From: Nitzschia sp. DOCU1
Lineage: Eukaryota; Bacillariophyta; Bacillariophyceae; Bacillariales; Bacillariaceae
Assembly: GCA_951394045.1 (NCBI GenBank)
Contig: OX595988.1
Location: 1,703,852-1,741,351, forward strand
Reading direction: 5' to 3'
Length of the DNA: 37,500 bases
Shown: positions 26,701 to 34,605 of the stretch, one piece after another
Numbering within the stretch: the stretch's first letter is position 1
Layout: every line of letters begins with the position of its first letter
The notes under the pieces: generated by a model
Told to the model about the DNA's origin: nothing
The model's database searches: none
The model's input: the letters and a program-made list of their open reading frames with translations, nothing else
Program-made: the position numbers and the translations under genes

Positions 26701-28180
26701 CCATAGAAGTTGCCAAGGAACGTCGTCAAGTGTTGTATGATTGCTGGAACGAATAATACTCGAGTTTGAGCCACAAGGACAAGGAACTATACACCCCTCC
26801 TAGTCCATATGAGTTGCCACTGCCAGTGAAGAAGCCCACGTTTTGGAGGCAGCTGAGAGGTCAAATCAGACGCAATCTCTTAATGATGTGGCGCAATCGA
26901 GCATCTAAGATGATTGATTCTTTTATGATAGTCAGTGCTGTCAGTTTGATTTCATTGTTGGAAGGCGTCACGAGGGTGACACGTGACTCACCACCCGGTA
27001 TCTCGTTTGACAATTTGGTGGAGGGGGACCCAGAAAAAATTGCGTTAACATTCCGACGTCTCTTTAGGTATGTCGAACCATCGACGGACATGATTGAATT
27101 TGGTCTGAAGCTCGGAGTTATCACTGCCGTTCTGCTGGGGTTGACTGCTATGAAGGCATTGACAGGCAAGCGATTGGAATTCTTTCGGGAAAGTGGGAGT
27201 GGATGGGGTGAGTTCGTTGAAAGGGTATTTGATGTGTTGAATGCACAGCCAGCACTCATCCTCTTTGAAACGATATGGAATTTGACAGACATTAATGCCT
27301 ACTTTTTGGCGCTCAACATCACTTCGACAATCGAGCACTCTATTCAGATGGTATTGGCCGCAGGGTGTGCCTACTGGTTGCGAGATAGTCTGACTGTTTG
27401 GTACTCTTACCAGGTTCAGTTTCTCATGCTGATGTGGATAACCGTTTCTTGGAGTTTCTTGATTCCCTTGCTAGTTCCAGCCAACAATGCCGTGCTCGCA
27501 GTTGGTTTCTTTATGGCCTTCTTCGGCCTCTTGTTTAGTGGAGCGATTGATCCCATTACATACAATGATATTTACGAGACGGACAGTGCGGCCAATTCGA
27601 CCCGGGCAGTGTTCTGTGGCTTTGTCAGTGTTACACGATATTTTATTGAGGGGCTGACCGTCTCTGAACAACGCTGTCTTCCCCCTCAATCTGGCTTCAC
27701 AGTAGATTCAACTTCGTTGAATTTCCCTTGGAACAGGATGGGCTTTGCCGCGCTGGGACTTGCACAGAACGATTTGAGTGTCTTGCAGCAATCATGTGAG
27801 GGATGGTATTGGGGCATCTACCCAGCACTGGCGGTCGGTTTCACGTTGTGACTTTTGGCGGGGGTGTCTTGCATGTATCGGATCGATCGAAACAAGCCAA
27901 AAAGTCCTTGTGGTTTGATCTGACGAAACGCCCCCTATCCAAGAACAAGACCATGTGGATAGTTGCAATGTTTGTGATTCTAGTTTGTTGCATGTTCGCA
28001 GTGTCGTGCTGGTTGATTCTTCATGAGATGGGGCAAACGGGCATCCTATCGGAAGAGGAGGCTATCCAACAGCTGAACACGACCCTCGCTTCCCCCGGGG
28101 CGCAACCAAGCGATTTCCCTCCCGGTCTTGGGGATATATTATCCAATTCCACTTTTGCAACAATGCCTCCAGGGGAGTAG
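23742..28180 (+). pseudogene. ABCG-type half transporter with Cys-rich N-terminus and EF-hand, disrupted
   Basis: The coding exons I can place are 23742-23943, 24025-24162, 24251-25599, 25700-25826 and 25919 onward; each listed intron is GT-AG and restores frame. Domain order: Cys-rich extracellular segment (CPLGFVC, CPVGYYCP, CPENYFCP), membrane helix, coiled basic region, EF-hand DRDGNGLLDFGE (about 24681-24716), ATP-binding cassette with Walker A GGSGAGK|T split by an intron, signature VSGGEKK, Walker B ILFLDEPTSGLDA and H-loop SVIHQPR, then a membrane domain (26820-27850). This order matches plant-type ABCG24/28-like half transporters apart from the EF-hand. Breaks: a one-base frameshift near 26447-26452, an in-frame TAA at 26754-26756, a TGA at 27849-27851 and a likely frameshift near 27890. 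All catalytic motifs remain, so decay is recent, or these are assembly errors. Substrate unknown. Confidence 0.75.
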
Positions 28181-28270
28181 ATTATCGATAGAAGGCGTGA
28201 TAGTTTGTTTGTTTCAAAATCGTCTAAAAAATGCCCACCTGTCACTGACTGTATTGATGAGGACTAGCTA

Positions 28271-29593
28271 AGATTCTAAAGGTAAGTCTCGGCAACGCAC
28301 TGTCGTGTGCATAGTGACGCTTGCCCATACCAGGTACAGTCAGTGACGCTATTAAAAGGTGTTAACAGCAGTCATGCAGTGCGAATAGAACAAACTTAGG
28401 CAATGTGCATTTCATTGTTGAAAACAGCATTCATAATGCAATGCACACCCTTGCAGGGGTTCCGGGTGTTCGATGAATAAGCAATATGTCGACTCGTTTG
28501 AACAAATGTAGTCCAAAACTCATTAGTCTAGTTAGTCATATATTGTCACATAGGTGCCACACACGGAGGTGGATGCAGTCTTCATGCGGTGCTAGAACAA
28601 CAAACTTTGGTAACTCTCCCCCCTAGTAGCATGATAACCCATCCATGGTTACCTGAAGACCCAAGTGAAAGTAAAGCCTTGCACGTAACGGAGAAATACA
28701 ATGCACATTAAGAAGGGAAGGAGCAACAAAGTCATTTAGAAAAGGCATTGCAGCTCCCTTGCCCAATGCATGGGCGTGCATTGTATTTATTACGCCTTTT
28801 CACGCAATGCACCACACAAATACAGTGCACAGTGACCCCTCTTTTACCTTTGGTAGGGGGAAACCATTACATCCGTTATGGTACTAGAGTGCTGAAAAGT
28901 AGTATCATTATCAAAAATGCAGTGCAGTGAGTGTGCAGTGGCAAGTAATCTCTAACCGTGATTCAGTATTGAATGGTTTAGAATTTAGGCGTCGAAAGAT
29001 TGTAACAGTGCTACCTTGCAGATTCTTGGGATTGTCCTCACTTGCCTTTTTTCTGGGATCTCCAAATCATCATCATCTTTTTGATCCTCGATGGCAACGT
29101 ACCCTGTCTCGGTGCACTCGTCCAACGCATGGGCGTGCATCGTATTTATTACGCCTTTTCACGCAATGCACCACATGAATACAGTGCGCCGTTAACCCTC
29201 TTTTACGTTTGGCAGGGGTAAACCATTACCCAGGTACATCGGTTATTGTAGTGTATGATACCTGTGCATCACAGCCTGGAGGAAGAGGCCGCACCACCTG
29301 GCTTCCGTTGGTAGCCTACGACACGCATTACATGCACAGCTGCTCCCCCAGCGACGGCTGCGGTCATCCTGCTGCCCAAGTATTCCCATTCTAATGACAC
29401 CGAATGGCATTTCCTTGTCGTTGGCCGGACACATCTTCGTTAAGTCCTTATTGCAATGCTGCTGTTTGCGATTTATTTTGCGTAAGTATTAAATTTTGGG
29501 GCTATACTAAAAATAGACCAAAATATCCTTTGAACCCAGATTTTTCCCATGAACTCGGATATAGAACTAGCGACGTCTTTACAGACCTTGGAT
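28271..29593 (+). repeat. Long direct repeat, copy B
   Basis: The second copy of 22611-23453. It carries two extra stretches: about 28327-28484, and about 28870-29126. The second is bracketed by a 108-bp internal duplication (28762-28870 and 29127-29234, each containing TATTTATTACGCCTTTTCAC). Similarity to copy A ends at ACAGACCT(T/C)GGATT. No gene is seen. Confidence 0.85.
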
Positions 29594-29661
29594 TTTCGCA
29601 CCCGCGCAAGTTCCGGCACATACATTTTTGCATGACCAACCTTGATACCCATTCTTATCGG

Positions 29662-30153
29662 CGTGCGTTAACGCAAAACGCAGAACGCATTTGAGTCATT
29701 CCAGTCCATTTGCGTTAATTTGCGCTCGTGCGCTCGAACGCACGGCGTGCGTTAATCTGAAATTAACGCAAAATGCACCGGGGTCAAATGAATCAATTTC
29801 ACCCCCCAAGCATGGACATATCTTTCGTGTCTCTGCCATCCCTCCGAGAACCCGGCTTCAGCTTTGGCTGAAACCAATGCCATCAAGGAGCTTGTTCAAG
29901 TGTTCTCTATCACTGCTGGAGAAATCATCCGATGCGTCAAAGTTTGAAAATTCGAAAAGAAGAAGAAGAGGAAGCACGTTGTTCCCGCCAGCAAGATAAT
30001 GAGTGTGGTGTTGATCCTCCCGATAGGGGTGAGTTTCCCAATGCCGTTCCTGATTGGACCATTCATGTCGCTGATGCATTACGTTGGAGGGCCGATAAGA
30101 ATGGACGAAATTGACGCAAAACGCACTGCGTTAACGCAGTGCGTTAACGCACG
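29662..30153. mobile_element. 492-bp element with short TIRs and repeated TGCGTTAA motifs
   Basis: A perfect 14-bp inverted repeat CGTGCGTTAACGCA bounds the stretch (29662-29675 and 30140-30153). The octamer TGCGTTAA or its complement TTAACGCA recurs near both ends: 29664, 29668, 29711, 29748, 29763, 30127, 30131, 30140 and 30144. Short TIRs with clustered subterminal motifs are typical of hAT-like non-autonomous elements (MITEs). I see no certain target duplication and no transposase; small ORFs within are unremarkable. Confidence 0.5.
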
Positions 30154-30354
30154 GCTAGGTCTGTGAAGAATGGGCCTGAAACCTTGACAACCTGACCGTC
30201 TCACAAAAGCTAGTGGGTGCAGCCTCAGCGCAAACTGACAATCAAATGGGGCCGACCTTTGTTATTGTTATTTTACACTGATGACATTAAGCTTCGATGA
30301 GACACTCTCAGTAGGATAAAAGCACAAGAGCGACCATACTCGAAAGGAGGCCCA

Positions 30355-30681
30355 TCATTTGTATTTCCTTTGCAATGCGGCAGAATTGTTATTGCCGTGA
30401 TCGTGATCGTGGTCATGGTTATGGTCGTCACCATTGTCGCAAGTTTCCGGTGCAATGGCAAACAGGCGTCCGAAATCATCGGAGCTCGTGAGTTGAGTAA
30501 AGGAGTACTCTGTCTCGCAAAGTGGAAGATCGATTTCATGGCCACAGATCCAAGGGGCAACAAAGTCCGGAATGTCCTCTTCTCCAGTGAGAGCCTTGAG
30601 TTTGTCAGATGTAATGTGCTGACGAGGGTAATAGTACAAAAAGGCCATGCACATTTCCTCTGAAGAGGCCATACCAAACAC
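30355..30681 (-). pseudogene. C-terminal fragment of a copper type II monooxygenase
   Basis: The minus-strand frame (108 codons, no ATG at its start) begins with FGMASSEEMCMAFLYYYPRQ, which resembles the S/T-x-DEMC...YYP motif at the end of the catalytic core of ascorbate-dependent copper monooxygenases of the dopamine beta-monooxygenase/MOXD1 family. That motif's Met is a copper ligand in the family. It is followed by two cysteine-containing segments and a His/Asp-rich tail (HNHDHDHDHG) before a TGA. The upstream three quarters of the gene are missing: at 30682 the sequence switches to gypsy reverse transcriptase on the same strand. It is a non-functional fragment, or the last exon of a gene split by the insertion. 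Confidence 0.5.
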
Positions 30682-31774
30682 TCATACGTACTCTAGATCT
30701 TCAAAGAGGGTGCCCATCTTCTCTTGGAAAATGTCGGGACTATTCGAGAGTCCCATTGGCAAGCGTTGCATCTCGTACTTACCCCAAGGTAGTACGATAG
30801 TACATAGCTTCTTACTATCTGGACTTAGCTCTATGTGATAGTAGCCCATGTTGAGGTCGAGACTCGTCGCGTACTGAAAGCCTTCTAGCTTCATCAGTAA
30901 GTCCTGTATTTCGGGATTGGATACGGCTTGCGTTTAATCCATTTGTTCAATTCTCTAAAATCGTTGATGAATCGAACTGTTCCATCCTTTTTGGGGATGA
31001 TAAAGGTGGGCGCACCCCATTCAGAGTGGTTCACCTTTTTGAGTACTCCGACTTGACAGAGTCGTTTGACTTCATCATGGAGGGTACGCTCATACGCTCA
31101 TACGCTTCTCGGTACAGGGTACGCTCTAGCATGGTACAGCTTGGCACCTTCTACTAGTTCAATATCATAGGGGGCCCCGCCCCATCGGCCGAGGGTACCA
31201 TCGAAAAGGGCCTGGTATTTTGTCAGTAGCTGTTCTAGCTTACTCTGCTCATCCTTACTAAGGTGAGTTTGCTCTAGCGATGCTACGTGCATCGGCTTTC
31301 TTGTACTCGAGAATTTCCTTGACGCGGTCTGACATCTCGTCAACGTGTCCGCGTTCATGTACATGATACGACGTCGCCATCGTCGCATCTATTTCTTTCA
31401 TTGGCATACGTGCATCGTCCCATTCTACTTCCATAGCTTTGAAGTCGATCACCAGACCCAGCTCTTGCATGAGGTCTCTGCCTATAATCATATCGTAGTT
31501 ACCTAGATCATCTGCTAGGTGAAAGTCCCACTCGATCAATCGATCGTCATGTAGTTCTGGTAGACTGAGTTGCGTGGTCACGCGTTCAGTACACTTATAA
31601 CTACCGCTCATAGTTGTGAATACAGTAGTCGCTTTTTGGGTCTTTATTTTTAGCTTACTAGCGCTGCTCTTCTTCCAGAGACAGCCACTACCGCCAGAGT
31701 CAAGAAGTGCCTTGACGGTTACTACTTGTTGCCGATGTCCACCGCGTTGGTTAACACGAGCAAATGTGATCGGT
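30682..31774 (-). pseudogene. pol: Gypsy pol remnant: protease and N-terminal reverse transcriptase
   Basis: The protease part starts after a TAG at about 31775-31777. It carries the catalytic triad D-S-G (LLDSGGSG, codons 31693-31701) and the second retropepsin motif YDMIIGRDLMQELGL. A frameshift near 31270-31285 leads into LLTKYQALFDGTLG. The RT start (WGAPTFIIPKKDG) follows near 31000 and, after another single-base shift near 30925, FQYATSLDLNMGYYHI and LPMGLSNSPDIFQ. The frame is lost at 30682. With at least two frameshifts and no YxDD, it cannot make a working polymerase. Confidence 0.8.
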
Positions 31775-32073
31775 ACCTAATGGCTGGATTTTTGTCATTT
31801 GTTTGAGCCTACAGTTCGACTACCTCGAATTGTATTTAATAAGTAAAGCTCGCGCTCGCGCTATGCTTCCGCCAGACATGCATCGAGAGAGCTGAAATTT
31901 CGAGATTGCCCTGCATGTGAATTTTGCAAATTTGGTGTTACGCTTGAAACGCCATTGCTATTGTAAAATGATTCCATATATTGGACATCGTCCCTATGGA
32001 CAAAACTAGTGTAATCATTCAATTTGTCACTATTCATATTATTGTATTCACACGTAGTAACCGGCTCACACCG

Positions 32074-33261
32074 TCAATTCATTTCGCTGTCACTGTCGCT
32101 GTCGCTGCTGACACTGAGTTTGTCGAAGTCGATGCCGTTGAGATCATCCATATCATAATTGAAGTTGTCCATCGAAGGAGGATCTTCGGCCTTGCGTTTC
32201 TTCGCAGATTGTTTGACTGCGTTTTTGACCATCGACTTAATGTAGGCATGAAGCTCGCCTGTTTTCTTCTTCTTTTCGCCATCGCCATCGCTGTCACTGC
32301 GGCGCCAAGTTTTGTTTTCGAAGCGGGCCTTTTTGAAACGACCTGCAACGTTCGAATGGGCAGCCGCCATCTTCTTTGCTTGATCCTTTAAAATAAGGCA
32401 ATCATGGGTAGCATGGGTATTGTTAGCGCCATGATAAAGACAATCATACTTGGCCTTACCATCGGTTCCCGCTCTCGGGCCTCCGTGCTTCCTCTTCGAG
32501 GGTTTTTCGTCATTCGACTTGCCGTTGTTGTCTCCCTTCTTGCTAAGGGCCTCATTGATTTCCTCGGTAGCTTCCAGCCGTTCGCAGAAGTCTACAAAGT
32601 CTTGAACCGTGTGGTCCACGGGCTCGAATCCCTGCAGGATCATCTCCTTGCGCCACTTGGCGGGGATCCCAAACTCGCAATTCTCCATGAGCTCGTCATC
32701 GGGAATTTTGTTTTTCTCGCCTTTCTCGTCGAATAGGGCGAGGTACTCGTTTAGCTCGCGGAGCCGAGCCACATACGCCTTCATTGTCATCGTCGGGGGC
32801 TTTCGGCAGATCCGACGCATATAGCGCTTTTGAAGTTGCACCGCGCGTTTTGGGAGAACATACGCCATAACCGCGTGCAAACTTTTCTCAAAAGTCTCGG
32901 GAGTTTTGGCTTCGAGTTCCGAGGCCTTCGTGTTGAACACGGCCAATACCTGGCCTTTCAGCAAATTGCGTGTTAGCGCAAATTTCTGAGGTCCCGTAGT
33001 TAGGTCCTGACCCACGATCACATCCTTAAGTCCGATGAGGAAAAGGAACCACTCTTCGGGTGTTCCTTCCATGAAATGCGGTTGTTTGACGACGCGTCGC
33101 GTCAACGATTTTTTGTCTTTTGGGTCGATACGCAAGTCATATTGACTGTATGCCCCATCTTTGAGCTCCTTCGGCTCGGGTCTTTTGATACTGACCGGTG
33201 CTGATTTAAAGCCCTGCTTCTCGGCAGCGGTCTTCTTCGGGATGCTGGTTGCAATCTTCAT
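32074..33261 (-). CDS. gag: Gypsy-like Gag protein (395 aa from the first ATG)
   Basis: An intact ORF. The first ATG is at 33259-33261; the open frame reaches 33303 without another. A basic N-terminus precedes a helical capsid-like region (about 75-230, containing FMEGTPEEWFLFL and a YVLPKRAVQLQKRYMRR segment) typical of Gag of gypsy elements. A C/H cluster, CLYHGANNTHATHDC, is the nucleic-acid-binding motif, with the spacing of an H-rich zinc knuckle. Then come basic patches and an acidic Ser/Asp repeat tail. Because pol is broken, it could only act with proteins from another copy. Confidence 0.75.
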   Translation of the reverse strand: MKIATSIPKKTAAEKQGFKSAPVSIKRPEPKELKDGAYSQYDLRIDPKDKKSLTRRVVKQPHFMEGTPEEWFLFLIGLKDVIVGQDLTTGPQKFALTRNLLKGQVLAVFNTKASELEAKTPETFEKSLHAVMAYVLPKRAVQLQKRYMRRICRKPPTMTMKAYVARLRELNEYLALFDEKGEKNKIPDDELMENCEFGIPAKWRKEMILQGFEPVDHTVQDFVDFCERLEATEEINEALSKKGDNNGKSNDEKPSKRKHGGPRAGTDGKAKYDCLYHGANNTHATHDCLILKDQAKKMAAAHSNVAGRFKKARFENKTWRRSDSDGDGEKKKKTGELHAYIKSMVKNAVKQSAKKRKAEDPPSMDNFNYDMDDLNGIDFDKLSVSSDSDSDSEMN

Positions 33262-33303
33262 CTTTAGCTCACGCGTGTAACGTGGAGTGTTAACACTGTG
33301 CAC

Positions 33304-33755
33304 TACGCTGGAAGTACGATGAAAAAGTTGTAGGGGAAATAATTGTGAGATCTAAAGTTATCACTGATTTTATCGCTCCTAGACCACCGGAGTCTTTCCT
33401 CAACGCATCCTGTGTGCGTTGGATGCAACTCCCACCGATCTAGCTTCTCGGATCTCTTCAAGGTCTATAGCTAGATACCGTTGGAACTTCTAGTCCAGTA
33501 GTAGACGTCGACGGCTCGCCGCGCTCGCCGTTGTCGTTGTCATTGCTCGTCAGCCGCGCCGGCCTTGCCCGTCCGTCCGTGCGTCCACGGACGTTTGACC
33601 AAGTTGACGTCAGCAGATATGTATCTAAGGTATGTTGGTACTACACGTAGGCCATTGTGTGTACTCATCGTTCGAACATTCTAACATTGCAATGTTGCAA
33701 CATTCTAACGTTCTAACTACTTGTTAGATCTAGAGGGGTATTCTAGTGTAGTGCA
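33304..33755. other. Non-coding leader region between gypsy gag and the repeat ORF
   Basis: No supported gene. It probably includes the gypsy leader and perhaps its 5' LTR. A block rich in CGTCCGTC and CACGGACG (about 33568-33592) can form a small hairpin. CAACATTCTAAC-type repeats are at about 33675-33715. No primer-binding site could be identified with confidence. Confidence 0.4.
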
Positions 33756-34418
33756 CTAGTCGTGCTGCAGGCGAGTTCCCCCTGCTGGAACTACGCCGAA
33801 AACAAAGGCTCCGACAAGGATCAATAGCAACAAAAGGGGCTTCTGGGACGTTGTTTCTTTATGTAGAGTATTATCATAGTGGGACAACTTTAAGCCAAGC
33901 CTTGGCGCATCAGATGGCGGGTGCAGTCGTGCAGTTCGTTCGAACTCCGCGTGCCGCCAGCCATCCGCCATGCATGAATGAATGAAAACAAAGGCTCCGA
34001 CAAGGATCAATAGCAACAAAAGGGGCTTCTGGGACGTTGTTTCTTTATGTAGAGTATTATCATAGTGGGAGGACAACTTTAAGCCAAGCCTTGGCGCATC
34101 AGATGGCGGGTGCAGTCGTGCAGTTCGTTCGAACTCTGCGTGCCGCCAGCCATCCGCCATGCATGAATGAATGAAAACAAAGGCTCCGACAAGGATCAAT
34201 AGCAACGAAAGGGGCTTCTGGGACGTTGTTTCTTTATGTAGAGTATTATCATAGTGGGAGGACAACTTTAAGCCAAGCCTTGGCGCATCAGATGGCGGGC
34301 GCAGTCGTGCAGTTCGTCCGAACTCCGCTACTCTCGAACTCGTACTATACAGTAGTGAATGAAGCAGCGTGATTCGACTTGTTCGAGTCGATGATCGTTC
34401 CAGGACCTGTTCGGACAT
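33756..34418 (-). CDS. ORF with in-frame membrane-segment repeats (220 aa)
   Basis: An ATG start at 34416-34418. The protein consists mostly of three near-identical units, each with a charged segment (FxRTARLxPPSDAPRLGLKL), a short Thr/Ser/Lys stretch (HKETTSQKP) and a hydrophobic stretch (LLLLLILVGAFVFIHSC) long enough to cross a membrane. The DNA repeat periods are 186 and 189 bp, both multiples of three, so expansion keeps the frame. It begins 187 bp from the divergent bromodomain gene. I know no homologue. It may be a genuine lineage-specific membrane protein, or an open frame produced by a non-coding tandem repeat; I cannot decide. Confidence 0.35.
   Translation of the reverse strand: MSEQVLERSSTRTSRITLLHSLLYSTSSRVAEFGRTARLRPPSDAPRLGLKLSSHYDNTLHKETTSQKPLSLLLILVGAFVFIHSCMADGWRHAEFERTARLHPPSDAPRLGLKLSSHYDNTLHKETTSQKPLLLLLILVGAFVFIHSCMADGWRHAEFERTARLHPPSDAPRLGLKLSHYDNTLHKETTSQKPLLLLLILVGAFVFGVVPAGGTRLQHD
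33798..34328. repeat. Tandem repeat, about 2.8 units of 186-189 bp
   Basis: Units start with GAAAACAAAGGCTCCGAC at 33798, 33984 and 34173. The first two periods are 186 and 189 bp (copy 2 has three extra bases, GGAGGAC for GGAC), and copy 3 ends at about 34328. Copies differ by only a few substitutions, so the amplification is recent. Confidence 0.95.
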
Positions 34419-34421
34419 CAA

Positions 34422-34605
34422 CGGACAAACTCGTCTCGGACAGTTTATTTGTCATGGTGAGGTTTGGACGACCGGGGTCTCGAGATCTGCGTCGTTCAAT
34501 TTTGCCAATACGACGACGATGATAAAAGGGCGGATGCTCGATCCATTTACCCCATTAACAATTCTGGCGATACGAACGTGATAACGTCAAACCTCTGCAT
34601 CGGCT
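34422..34605. promoter_or_regulatory. Short divergent promoter region
   Basis: A 187-bp gap between the repeat ORF (minus) and the bromodomain gene (plus). It must contain the promoter of the bromodomain gene. I see no specific motif that I would name. Confidence 0.4.

Larger units (their letters stand above)
30682..33303 (-). mobile_element. Truncated Ty3/gypsy-like retroelement
   Basis: Reading on the minus strand, it holds gag, an aspartic protease and the first half of a reverse transcriptase, in the gypsy order with no integrase in front of RT. It stops inside RT at 30682, before the YxDD box, so RNase H, integrase and the 3' LTR are absent. A 5' LTR or leader presumably lies in 33304-33750, but with no second copy I cannot set its limits. 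Confidence 0.75.
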
